From Polyangia bacterium (GTDB lineage: Bacteria; Myxococcota_A; Polyangia; Nannocystales; Nannocystaceae): 57,195 bases of DNA. Within the stretch, counting starts at the first letter, position 1; each line of letters opens with the position of its first letter. Below are positions 17,394 to 25,952 of this stretch, one piece after another. Location: the NCBI GenBank assembly GCA_030424595.1, contig JAUHWG010000045.1:1-57195 (forward strand), in the 5' to 3' direction. The translations under genes were made by a program, and so were the position numbers. The notes below the pieces were generated by a model that ran no database searches, was not told the DNA's origin, and was given only the letters and a program-made list of their open reading frames with translations.

Positions 17394-18773
17394 GTGTCGA
17401 CGACCCCGCCCCCCGACCCAGCCGCGCCGGCGCAGGCCTCGACGCCCGCGAAAGTCCCCGTCCACAGGCGCGAGATCTTCGGCTGGGCGATGTACGACTT
17501 CGCCAACTCGTCCTACGTCACCGTCGTCATCTCCCTGCTCTACTCGGGCTTCTTCACCGAGCACATCGTCCCCGCCGGCTCCGCCCTGCGCGACACCTAC
17601 TGGTCGATCGCGATGGTGGCGTCGACGATCCTCGCCCTCGTCCTCTCGCCGCTGGTCGGCGCCATCTGCGACTTCGGCGGCCACAAGAAGCGCTACCTCG
17701 CCTACTCGACGATCGCCTGCGCGGTCACGACGATCGCCCTGTGGACCGTCGACCCGGGCGAGATCCTCTGGGCGATCGTCCTCCTGACCCTGAGCAACTG
17801 CGCCTTCATGATCGGCGAGGCCTTCTGCGCCTCGTTCCTCCCGGAGCTGGCGACCCGCAAGAACATGGGCGTGGTCTCCGGCCTCGGCTGGGCGCTCGGC
17901 TACTTCGGAGGCCTCGTCAGCCTGGTGATCGTCCAGTTTATGATCACCGCCGACCCGACCGGCGATCTCGCCGGCTTCGTCGGCCAAAACCAACTGGCGA
18001 TGGTCGCGATCGGGATCTTCTTCGCCGCCGCGGCGATCCCCACCTTCCTCCTGGTCAAAGAGCGCTCGCGGCCCGCCCCCGGCTTCGAGGGCGCCTCGAT
18101 CTCGACGCTCCTCCGCGCTGGCGTCCGCGAGCTCGGCACCTCCTACGGCCTCGTCCGCTCCTATCCGGTGCTCTTCCGCTTCTTCCTCGCCTTCACGGTC
18201 TACATGGCCGGCCTCGAGGTGGTGATGAAGTTCATCGGCATCTACGCCAGCGGCGAGCTCCACATGACCACCGGCGATCTGATCACGATGTTCCTGATCC
18301 TTCAGGTCTCCGCCGCCGCCGGGGCGATCGGCTTCGGCTATCTCGAGGGGCTGCTCGGCGCCAAGCGGACGGTTCTCCTGACCCTCCTCTGGTGGATCGC
18401 AGGGGTCAGCGCGATCTACTTCATCGACGCGCTCGCGGCCCTCTTCGCGATGGACGTGATCTCGTTCTTCATGATCATCGCCGTGATCGCCGGCTCCGGG
18501 ATAGGCTCGATCCAATCGTCGAGCCGGACCGTCGTCGGCCTCCTCGCGCCCGCCGATCGGACCGCGCAGATGTTCGGCTTTTGGGGCATGTTTATGCGGA
18601 TCTCGGTGATCCTGGCGATGACCTTCGGACCGGTCGCCGACGCCTTTGGATCCCGCCGCGACGCCCTCCTCCTGGTGATCGCCTTCTTCGTCGTCGGCGC
18701 CCTCATGCTCCTGCGAGTGCCGCTCGACCAGGGCACCCGCGACGCCGCAGCCGCCGATCCAGACCCGGCCTAG
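17394..18773 (+). CDS. UMF1/Atg22-type MFS transporter
   Basis: 459 aa from a GTG at 17394. The signature EIFGWAMYDFANSSYVTVV just before the first helix is typical of the Atg22/UMF1 branch of the major facilitator superfamily. About twelve hydrophobic segments follow, with the loop motif DFGGHKKR after helix 2 and SRTVVGLLAPADRTAQMFGFWG near helix 10. It is an inner-membrane carrier; in fungi Atg22 exports amino acids from the vacuole, but bacterial substrates are not established. No neighbour indicates a substrate. Confidence 0.9.
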   Translation: MSTTPPPDPAAPAQASTPAKVPVHRREIFGWAMYDFANSSYVTVVISLLYSGFFTEHIVPAGSALRDTYWSIAMVASTILALVLSPLVGAICDFGGHKKRYLAYSTIACAVTTIALWTVDPGEILWAIVLLTLSNCAFMIGEAFCASFLPELATRKNMGVVSGLGWALGYFGGLVSLVIVQFMITADPTGDLAGFVGQNQLAMVAIGIFFAAAAIPTFLLVKERSRPAPGFEGASISTLLRAGVRELGTSYGLVRSYPVLFRFFLAFTVYMAGLEVVMKFIGIYASGELHMTTGDLITMFLILQVSAAAGAIGFGYLEGLLGAKRTVLLTLLWWIAGVSAIYFIDALAALFAMDVISFFMIIAVIAGSGIGSIQSSSRTVVGLLAPADRTAQMFGFWGMFMRISVILAMTFGPVADAFGSRRDALLLVIAFFVVGALMLLRVPLDQGTRDAAAADPDPA

Positions 18774-19085
18774 AACGGCGCTCAGGACCTCCTGCGGCCT
18801 CGACGAGCGGCCACGACGGCCAGCTCTGGCGCGAGCTTCGGCGGAGCCGAGGGGGGCCGTCGAAGCCGCGCAGGCTCCTGTGGAGACGACGTAGGGCCCC
18901 CTCGCTCCGGCTCCAGCGCGTGTGGACGGATTCCTCGCCCCTTCACGGGACTTCCCGAGCTCAGGTCCGTGGGGCTGAGGACATCAGAGCTGGAGCAACA
19001 CGGCGACGGGGCCCGCAGACCCCTGCCTATGCGCCTATGCGCTCTACCTTAACCGAGCTACCATCGACCCCCTGGAGGCCCTGAC
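18774..19085. other. 312-bp intergenic region
   Basis: Between the MFS gene and the first linker lipoprotein. It holds the lipoprotein's GGAGG Shine-Dalgarno just before 19086, and presumably its promoter. I see no gene, repeat or strong hairpin. Confidence 0.5.
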
Positions 19086-20435
19086 ATGAATTACCGCTCC
19101 GCTAGCCTGACATCGACCGCGCTCGCCCTCTCCCTCGCCCTCGCCTGCTCGGGCGACGACTCTGCGACCACGGCCACGACGGCCACCACCGAGGCGACCT
19201 CGACGGGCGACACCGCGACGACCGACACCGCCACGTCCACGGCCACGACCACCGACACCGCGACGACCACCACCACCGGCCCCACCGGATCCGACTCCGA
19301 CTCCGACACGACCAGCGTCGGCGAGACGTCGACCACGACGACGACCACCACCGACGGCACCGCGACCGACCCCACGACCACCACCACGGACAGCACGACG
19401 ACGATGGGCGTGACCGACTCGGACTCCGACTCGGACACCAGCACGACCACCGGCGAGATGTGCATCCCGATGGACTACGAGATCTGCGACAACGGGGTCG
19501 ACGACGACTGCGACGGCGACATCGACGAGGCCCTCGACTACGAGATCTGTGACAACGGGGTCGACGACGACTGCGACGGCGAGGTCGACGAGGCCGCCAA
19601 CAAGGAGATCTGCGGCAACGGGATCGACGACGACTGCAACGGCGAGATCGACGACGGGATCTACTGCACGGACTCCGACGACGACGGGATCCCCGACGCC
19701 GACGATCCCTTCCCCAACGATCCCGACCTCCCAGGCAAGGCCGACGGCAACCTGGTCTACGCCCACACCTCGTCGAGGCTCTTCACGATGGACGTCAACA
19801 ACTACGACATCGTCCAGATCGGCAACTTCACCTACGATCAGAGCCCCGGCTCGGTCACCGACATCGCCCTCGACCGCTGGGGTGTGCTCTACGCGATCAC
19901 CTTCAACGATCTCTTCGTCTGCAACCCTGCCGACGCCAAGTGCTACTACCTCGCCGATCTGCCGGGGAGCGCCAACGGCCTCTCGTTCCTGCCGCCCGGC
20001 GTCCTCGACCCCAACGATGACGATGACACCCTGGTCGCGATCATCAGCAACGGCGACTGGCAGAAGGTCACGCTCGTGGGCAAGCAGGCGAACTTCAGCA
20101 AGATGGGCCAGTACGGCCCGGGCTACTCCTCCAGCGGCGACGTCTTCTCGATCGCCGACGTCGGCACCTACGGCGCGACCAACAAGTCTGGGGTGGGCAA
20201 CGCCGACGTCATCGTCGAGTCCGACTCGATGAACGGCAACGTCCTCAAGGACATCGCCACCCTCCAGGGCTACGCCAGCATCTTCGGCCTCGCCGGCTGG
20301 CAGGGCAAGATCTTCGCCTTCAACTCCGGCGGTCAGGTCATCCTCGTCGACCCGGAGGACGGCACGTACGAGGTCGTCGCGAACACCGCCAACGCGTGGT
20401 GGGGCGCTGGCGTCTACTCGGTCCTCCCGCAGTAG
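19086..20435 (+). CDS. linker lipoprotein with Asp/Cys metal-binding-type repeats
   Basis: 449 aa. Lipobox ALAC (Cys21, then SGDD), followed by about 100 residues almost wholly Thr, Ser, Asp and Ala. Then three tandem copies of a Cys-rich motif, EICDNGVDDDCDGDIDE and variants, the 'putative metal-binding' (MopR-type) repeat frequent in myxobacterial surface proteins, and one thrombospondin-3-like Asp run (DSDDDGIPDADDPFP). The C-terminal 230 residues look like a beta-propeller or related beta domain (GNLVYAHTSSRLFTMDV, ILVDPEDGTYEVV). Expected at the outer membrane; Asp runs suggest calcium binding. Function unknown. Confidence 0.85.
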   Translation: MNYRSASLTSTALALSLALACSGDDSATTATTATTEATSTGDTATTDTATSTATTTDTATTTTTGPTGSDSDSDTTSVGETSTTTTTTTDGTATDPTTTTTDSTTTMGVTDSDSDSDTSTTTGEMCIPMDYEICDNGVDDDCDGDIDEALDYEICDNGVDDDCDGEVDEAANKEICGNGIDDDCNGEIDDGIYCTDSDDDGIPDADDPFPNDPDLPGKADGNLVYAHTSSRLFTMDVNNYDIVQIGNFTYDQSPGSVTDIALDRWGVLYAITFNDLFVCNPADAKCYYLADLPGSANGLSFLPPGVLDPNDDDDTLVAIISNGDWQKVTLVGKQANFSKMGQYGPGYSSSGDVFSIADVGTYGATNKSGVGNADVIVESDSMNGNVLKDIATLQGYASIFGLAGWQGKIFAFNSGGQVILVDPEDGTYEVVANTANAWWGAGVYSVLPQ

Positions 20436-20481
20436 CTCCCTCCGGATGGGCGACGCGGAGGACGTCGCCCGACCCAGACGA

Positions 20482-20509
20482 AGGGCCGTCGCTGTGCAGC
20501 GGCGGCCCT
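20482..20509. terminator. strong bidirectional hairpin between convergent genes
   Basis: AGGGCCGTCGCT and AGCGGCGGCCCT pair over 12 bp (one G-U) around a GTGC loop, in the 139-bp gap between the linker lipoprotein and the rhodanese lipoprotein. Position and strength suggest a shared terminator. Confidence 0.65.
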
Positions 20510-20574
20510 CTCACGTTGTCTGGGGCCTGGAGCTCCGCGACGCAGCGGGGGCTACCCGTGACCGCAAATTCCGC

Positions 20575-21072
20575 TCAGCTGGGGCACTCGGGCCAGTCGC
20601 TCAGGCCGCCGAGGTTGGTCACCTGGGTCCGTCCCCCGTCGATCAGGCTCTGCTTCGCGACCCCAGCGCGCTTGCCCGATCGACAGTAGACGACGATCGG
20701 CTTGCCCTTGTCGCCGCCCTGGAGAGCGTCGATCTCGGCCGCCTGCGCGTCGATCTGATCGTGGGGGATGTTGACCGCCCCCTCGACATGACCCTCGGCG
20801 AACTCCTCCGGCGTCCGGACGTCGAGGAGCACGGCCCCCTCCTCGCGGACGAGGCGACAGGCGAGCTCCGGATCGCGATCCGCCAGGGCTGCGGCCTCCG
20901 CAGGCTCCGCCTCCTCCCCTGCCTTCGCCTCCGCAGGCTTCGCCTCCTCTGCCTTCGCCTCACCCGACGGCGCCGAGGAGTTCGCACAGCCGGCGACACC
21001 TGCGAGCAGGCCCATGCACAGCGTCAAGGTCAGGGAGGGGAGACGGGGGCGAGGGGACAGAGCGCGAAACAT
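20575..21072 (-). CDS. rhodanese-domain lipoprotein
   Basis: 165 aa from ATG at 21072. A lipoprotein signal ends in VAGC, followed by a 45-residue Ala/Glu-rich linker. The rest is a single rhodanese domain: LLDVRTPEEFAEGHVEGAVNIP and the active-site loop VVYCRSGKRA with the catalytic Cys. Rhodaneses transfer sulfane sulfur; as an exported lipoprotein this one would work in the periplasm. It is divergent from the Ser/Thr kinase gene, with about 60 bp between the starts. Confidence 0.92.
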   Translation of the reverse strand: MFRALSPRPRLPSLTLTLCMGLLAGVAGCANSSAPSGEAKAEEAKPAEAKAGEEAEPAEAAALADRDPELACRLVREEGAVLLDVRTPEEFAEGHVEGAVNIPHDQIDAQAAEIDALQGGDKGKPIVVYCRSGKRAGVAKQSLIDGGRTQVTNLGGLSDWPECPS

Positions 21073-21131
21073 CAGGCGGAGACGATAGCAGAAGTGGCCA
21101 AGGAGCCCGCCGACGGCGCACACTGTGCGTG

Positions 21132-22994
21132 ATGGGAGATCGTCCCTCGATGCCGCACCCCGCGGTCGCCCCCCCGTCGCTCTTCGACGCGGCGACCCTC
21201 AGCGGCGACGAGCTGCGGAGCAAGCTCCGCCAGCGGGCTCCCTTCGCCCGCCGCTACCAGCCCAAGCGGGAGCTCTCCCGCGGGCGGATGAGCAACCTCA
21301 GCCTCCACCACGATCACCTCATCGGCAGAACCGTCGCCCTCAAGTCGCTCTCGCCCGAGCGCGCCGGTGATCGCGAGGCGGAGCTCCGCTTCCTCCGCGA
21401 GGCGGCGATCCAGGGCCAGCTCGAGCACCCGGCGATCATCCCCGTCTACGACGTCGGCGTCGATCCGGCGGGCACGATCTACTTCACGATGAAGCGGATC
21501 CGCGGGATCAACCTCGACGAGATCCTCGACGGCCTCTCCTGGGGACGAGAGGGCTTCGCCGAGCTCTACACCCGCCGCCGCCTCCTCCAGGCCCTCGCCA
21601 ACGTCTGCCTCGCCGTCGACTTCGCCCACCACCGGGGGATCATCCACCGCGACCTGAAGCCGAGCAACATCATGCTCGGCGACTTCGGCGAGGTCTATGT
21701 GCTCGACTGGGGCCTCGCCCGCCTCGGCGCCGAGCTCCCCGAGGGGGAGAACGACGACGGCGAGACCAGCGGCTACCGACCCACCGCCGCCTTCACCCTC
21801 CGCACCCTCCCGGGCGCGCTCCTCGGCACCCCCGGCTACATGGCGCCCGAGCAGCTCGGCGCGGCCGAGGAGGTCGGTCCCGCCGCGGACGTCTACGCCC
21901 TCGGCGCGATCCTCTTCGAGCTCCTCACCGGCACGCCCCTGCACGATCCGGAGAGCGCGACCGATGCTGTGCGCTCGACGATCCAAGCGCCCGCGCCGCG
22001 GCCGAGCGCCCGCAACCCGGAGCGCTCCGTGCCGCCGGAGCTCGACGCCCTCTGCTACCACGCGATCCGTCGCGACCCTGGCCGACGCCTGGCCAGCGCC
22101 CGGCTCCTCCACGACGCCCTCGAGCGCTACCTCGCCGGAGAACAGGACACGGAGCTGCGGCGGGAGCTCGCGCAGGATCACATCCACGCCGCCGAGGAGC
22201 ACCGGCGTGCGCCCACCGATCCGATCGCGGGGCGTCGCCGGGCGATCCGCGAGCTCGGACGGGCCCTCGCCCTCGACCCCGGCAACCACGGGGCGACCAA
22301 CGCCCTCCTCGCCCTCCTCGCGGAGCTCCCGAGCGAGACCCCGCCGGACGTCGAGAAGGCGACCACCAGCGCCCGTCACCGCTACTGGCGGGTCGTCGCC
22401 CGCCTCTCCGGCTTCGCCTACATGAGCACGATCCTCTGCGCCCCGCTGATCGGCTGGAGCGGCGCGACCGAGCCGGCCCTGGCGGTGCTCTTCTACCTCC
22501 TCATCGCCCTCGCCTCGGCGACCTCGTTCTGGGTGAGCCGGCAGGAGAGCCCCTCGATCGCCCTGACGCTGGTCGTCTGCATCGCCTCGAACCTCGCCTT
22601 CGCGGTCCTCTCGGGGCTCGCCGGGCCTCTGCTCATCACGCCGATGATCCTGACCCTGAACACCGGCGCCTTCGCCCTCCTCCTCGGCCGGCGGCTGCGC
22701 TGGTGGATCCTCGCCGCCGGTCTCGCGGCGATCCTCGTCCCGCTCGGGCTCGAGCTCACCGGCGTGCTCGAGCCGAGCTACGCCTTCGTCGACGGGTCGA
22801 TGGTCGTCCGCTCGCGGATGATCAGCGCCGAGCCCCTGCCGAGCCTGGTCTTCCTGACGATCGCCTCCGTGACCACGCTGGTGACCGCGACCTTCCTCTT
22901 CAGCGAGCTGCGGGAGCTGGTTCTCCGCGGCGAGCGACGCTCCTACCTGTACACCTGGCAGCTCCGCCAGCTCCTCCCCGGCAAGCTCCGCTAG
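21132..22994 (+). CDS. membrane-anchored Ser/Thr protein kinase
   Basis: 620 aa (ATG 21132; GTG 21129 is also possible). Hanks-type kinase at residues 45-350: Lys72 in TVALKSL, FLREAAIQGQLEHPAIIPVYDVG, catalytic loop HRDLKPSN (173-180), metal-binding Asp193 in DWG (instead of DFG, seen in some bacterial kinases), activation segment LLGTPGYMAPEQL. The Gly-rich loop is degenerate (SRGRMSN). Residues about 425-590 hold roughly six hydrophobic segments, so a C-terminal membrane domain rather than the usual single helix. An active cytosolic kinase is likely; its signal and targets are unknown. Confidence 0.92.
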   Translation: MGDRPSMPHPAVAPPSLFDAATLSGDELRSKLRQRAPFARRYQPKRELSRGRMSNLSLHHDHLIGRTVALKSLSPERAGDREAELRFLREAAIQGQLEHPAIIPVYDVGVDPAGTIYFTMKRIRGINLDEILDGLSWGREGFAELYTRRRLLQALANVCLAVDFAHHRGIIHRDLKPSNIMLGDFGEVYVLDWGLARLGAELPEGENDDGETSGYRPTAAFTLRTLPGALLGTPGYMAPEQLGAAEEVGPAADVYALGAILFELLTGTPLHDPESATDAVRSTIQAPAPRPSARNPERSVPPELDALCYHAIRRDPGRRLASARLLHDALERYLAGEQDTELRRELAQDHIHAAEEHRRAPTDPIAGRRRAIRELGRALALDPGNHGATNALLALLAELPSETPPDVEKATTSARHRYWRVVARLSGFAYMSTILCAPLIGWSGATEPALAVLFYLLIALASATSFWVSRQESPSIALTLVVCIASNLAFAVLSGLAGPLLITPMILTLNTGAFALLLGRRLRWWILAAGLAAILVPLGLELTGVLEPSYAFVDGSMVVRSRMISAEPLPSLVFLTIASVTTLVTATFLFSELRELVLRGERRSYLYTWQLRQLLPGKLR

Positions 22995-23227
22995 CGGCCT
23001 GGGGCGCACGATCGCGCGGTCGCAGGATGCCCTGCCGCGCGCCTTCGCTCCCCGACTCGCCCGCCCATCCTGCCGTCATGTCTCGGCCGCTTGAGCCTCG
23101 CTGACAACTTGTCACAAAGGCCTGACATCTCGATCAGGGGGAGGGCTTCTCGTGGCCCCTGCGGGGGCTCCGATGCCGCTTTGGCCCTTGGCTCGCGCCG
23201 GCCCGAGTCTTGCTTCCTACGGTGGCG

Positions 23228-24277
23228 ATGCTCCGCCGCAACCGCAGCCTCCGACCGCTCCGCTGGGCCCTGCCCCTCGCGCTCGCGATCGCGGGCTGCA
23301 CCGCCCCGGACGAGCTCGAGGCCGAGCTCGCCGCCGACGAGGCCGAGCTCGAGCTCGACGACGACGAGCTGATCGACGACTCGGCCGACGCCGAGGCCGG
23401 GGAGCTCGCCGCGGCAGCCCCCCACGCGCCCGCCCACCCCCTCACGGAGCTCCCGCTCACCCTCCTCGCGACCATGGCCTCCGCCGACGTCGAGCGCTCA
23501 TCGGCGACGATCCGCGACGAGCGCAACGGACAGATCCTCAGCCTCCGGGTCGGCGACGCGGTCGACGACTCAACGACGATCGAGGCGATCGAGCGGGGGC
23601 AGGTGCTCCTGCGCCGCGACGATGGGATCGAGCTCCTCGCCGTCCCGCGAGCGGCGATCCGGATCGACGACTCCCTCCTCTCCTTCACCGAGGCGCCCGA
23701 CGCCGACGATCCCGGCACGCTCCGCAACGGCGTCCAGCTCGGCTCCAGCCCGCACTACGAGGTCAAGCACCCCGACAACGCCTGGGGCGAGCGGGCCGCG
23801 GTGGTCGCGATCCAGCGGGCCGCGACGATCTACAGCCGCACCGCCCCTGGCGGACCCAAGGTCCATATCGGCGACCTCAGCCGTCGCGGCGGCGGCTACT
23901 TCCCCCCTCACCTCTCGCACCGCTCTGGGCGCGACGTCGACGTCGGCTACGTGCTCCTCGGCGACGAGGCCGACGACCGTCGCTTCCGCCGCGCCGACGC
24001 GGACAACCTCGACGTAGCGCGGACCTGGGCCCTGCTCCGCGCCTTCATCTCGACCGGCTACGTCCGGATCATCTTTGCAGACACATCGATCCAGCGGCTC
24101 CTCTACGACCACGCCCGCGAGTCTGGCGTCGACGAGGAGACCCTCGCAGACCTCCTCCAGTACCCCCGCGGCGCCAACTTCCCGGGCGGCTTGATCCGCG
24201 ACTGGAAGGGCCACCAAAACCACTTCCACGTCCGTTTTGGGCCGCCGACGCGGACTCCCGCGACCCCCGAGCAATAA
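23228..24277 (+). CDS. mepA: MepA-type murein endopeptidase lipoprotein (peptidase M74)
   Basis: 349 aa from ATG at 23228. Lipobox AIAGC, then a 60-residue Glu/Asp/Ala-rich linker. Residues about 95-150 (RNGQILSLRVGDAVDDSTTI and following) resemble the small GspC/PilP-type beta domain. The C-terminal half carries the zinc motifs of penicillin-insensitive murein endopeptidases: HLSHRSGRDVDVGY and HQNHFHVRF. Such enzymes cut D-Ala-meso-DAP cross-links of peptidoglycan in the periplasm. The linker and extra beta domain are unusual for MepA, which is normally a single-domain soluble protein. Confidence 0.85.
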   Translation: MLRRNRSLRPLRWALPLALAIAGCTAPDELEAELAADEAELELDDDELIDDSADAEAGELAAAAPHAPAHPLTELPLTLLATMASADVERSSATIRDERNGQILSLRVGDAVDDSTTIEAIERGQVLLRRDDGIELLAVPRAAIRIDDSLLSFTEAPDADDPGTLRNGVQLGSSPHYEVKHPDNAWGERAAVVAIQRAATIYSRTAPGGPKVHIGDLSRRGGGYFPPHLSHRSGRDVDVGYVLLGDEADDRRFRRADADNLDVARTWALLRAFISTGYVRIIFADTSIQRLLYDHARESGVDEETLADLLQYPRGANFPGGLIRDWKGHQNHFHVRFGPPTRTPATPEQ

Positions 24278-24388
24278 TCGGCGACCCGCCGAACAAAGCG
24301 CCGCCGAGGTGAGCCCCCCGTCTTTTGTGCTGACGTCTGCTCCATCTCCGGAGCGCGCGCGCCAACGGGCCTTTGTTAGGCTCTGCGG

Positions 24389-25324
24389 ATGCACTGCCTG
24401 GGTCTCCGCAGCCTACCTATTCTCACCACAGCGCTCCTCTTCACCGCCGGGTGCAGCGACACCACGCCCGCGCTGACCAGCGCCACCGACGGCACCGAGT
24501 CTGACTCCGACTCCGACTCCGACTCCGGGACGACGACGGGCTCCAGCACCGCCACCGCTACCGCCACCGCCACGACGACCGGCACCGCGAGCGCGAGCGG
24601 CACGGGCATGGCCTGCATCCCCGGCATGAGCATCTCCTGCGCCTGCCCCGAGGGCGGCGAGGGGGCGCAGGTCTGCGAGCCTGACGGGATGTCCTATGGG
24701 CCATGTACCTGTGAGGGGGCGTCGAGCGACTCGACGACGACAGACCCCACCACGACGGACCCCACCACGACGGACCCCACCACGACGGACCCCACCACGA
24801 CGGACCCCACCACCGGCACCTCCGACGACACGACCACCGGGACGACCACAGGCGTGAACTCAGCCTGCGACGAGGTGATCCAGTTCGAGATGATGCCCGA
24901 CGAGGCGACCCTCACCGGCGGCTGGGGCCTGGCGATGAGCATGATGGGCGAGGGACAGATCGCCTTCATCCAAAACCCCAACATGGGCGGCTCCGTCCTC
25001 TACGAGCCCGAGCTCCCCTGCGACGACACCTGGTACATCTGGGCCCGCGCCTTCGACAACGGCCAGGACGACTCCTACTTCGCGACCCTCGACGGCGAGC
25101 CCGAGCCCCCGGCGATCTTCGAGGGCGACTGCGGCGGCGGCGGCAACAGCTACGTCTGGGCCCGCCTCAACTGGCGCGACGTAGACGCCAACCCCTGCGA
25201 GTACGTCGAGGATCCCTGGGCGCCGACCTGGGACGCCGGCGTCCACGCGATCGAGTTCTCGTTCCGCGAAGCCCAGGCCATGGGTCGGATCCTGATCACC
25301 AACGACCCCGACTTCACCCCCTAA
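24389..25324 (+). CDS. linker lipoprotein with TTTDP repeats
   Basis: 311 aa. Lipobox TAGC, then an Asp/Ser/Thr linker, a small Cys-rich knot (CIPGMSISCACPEGGEGAQVC and CTC), a second linker of five TTTDP units, and a C-terminal domain of about 150 residues with WYIWARAFDNGQDDSYFATLD and HAIEFSFREAQAMGRILITND. That last domain looks like a carbohydrate-binding-type beta-sandwich seen in other secreted proteins, as judged by eye only. Predicted at the outer membrane or cell surface. Confidence 0.8.
   Translation: MHCLGLRSLPILTTALLFTAGCSDTTPALTSATDGTESDSDSDSDSGTTTGSSTATATATATTTGTASASGTGMACIPGMSISCACPEGGEGAQVCEPDGMSYGPCTCEGASSDSTTTDPTTTDPTTTDPTTTDPTTTDPTTGTSDDTTTGTTTGVNSACDEVIQFEMMPDEATLTGGWGLAMSMMGEGQIAFIQNPNMGGSVLYEPELPCDDTWYIWARAFDNGQDDSYFATLDGEPEPPAIFEGDCGGGGNSYVWARLNWRDVDANPCEYVEDPWAPTWDAGVHAIEFSFREAQAMGRILITNDPDFTP
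24733..24810 (+). repeat. 15-bp in-frame repeat encoding TTTDP, 5 copies
   Basis: Unit CACCACGACGGACCC, near-perfect, inside the lipoprotein linker. Because the unit is a multiple of three, copy-number change would lengthen or shorten the linker without a frameshift. Confidence 0.85.
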
Positions 25325-25404
25325 CCGCGGGTGGCGAAGGTCCCGAGCCGCTCGCTCGCCCTCATCGCCTCGCTCGGCGGCGCCCTGTCACGGCGCTCAG
25401 GGCC

Positions 25405-25923
25405 TCAGGCGCCGCCATCGCCGAGGATCACGTCCAGCTCGGCCCAGACCCGATCACAGAGGCCCACCCGGAAGACCGCAGCGCGAAACTCCGAGTGCTC
25501 CGACCGGTAAAGCCGGAGCTTCCTCGGCGAGTTCTCCTGCGAGGCCCGAGCGTTCGCGAGGCGATCGGCCGCCTTGACGATCAGCGCCGCGCGACCGCCC
25601 CGCACCTCGACGTCGATCTCCGCGAGGCGCGAGTGCAGCGCGACCTTGCGGATCTTCCGCGTCTTCCCCGGCGGGTCGCTGACGAGATCCACGGCGACGG
25701 TCACCGCGTCGCCGAAGCGCTGGCGCAGCTCCTCAGGCTCGACGGACGTGTCCTCGAGAACATCATGAAGCCACGCGACCGCCACCAGGACCGGGTCTGC
25801 GTCGTCGACCAGCTCATCGACGATCGCGGCGACAGCCGCGAGGTGGACGGCGTAGGGCCGATCGCCGTAGCGCTGATCGCCGTGGGCACGGATTGCGAAT
25901 TCACGGGCGGAGAGCTCTTCCAC
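25405..25923 (-). CDS. HD-domain small alarmone hydrolase-like protein (MESH1 type)
   Basis: 172 aa from GTG 25923. It matches the hydrolase half of RelA/SpoT enzymes: AIRAHGDQRYGDRPYAVHL, then AVAWLHDVLEDT (the HD metal pair plus ED) and VKAADRLANAR. The length is that of stand-alone hydrolases, which remove pyrophosphate from (p)ppGpp or, in some relatives, act on NADPH; there is no synthetase, TGS or ACT domain. The start lies 29 bp past the end of the Ser/Thr kinase gene on the same strand, so the two are probably one operon. Confidence 0.85.
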   Translation of the reverse strand: MEELSAREFAIRAHGDQRYGDRPYAVHLAAVAAIVDELVDDADPVLVAVAWLHDVLEDTSVEPEELRQRFGDAVTVAVDLVSDPPGKTRKIRKVALHSRLAEIDVEVRGGRAALIVKAADRLANARASQENSPRKLRLYRSEHSEFRAAVFRVGLCDRVWAELDVILGDGGA

Positions 25924-25952
25924 TGCGACCCTTCCTGAGGACCTCGACGACC

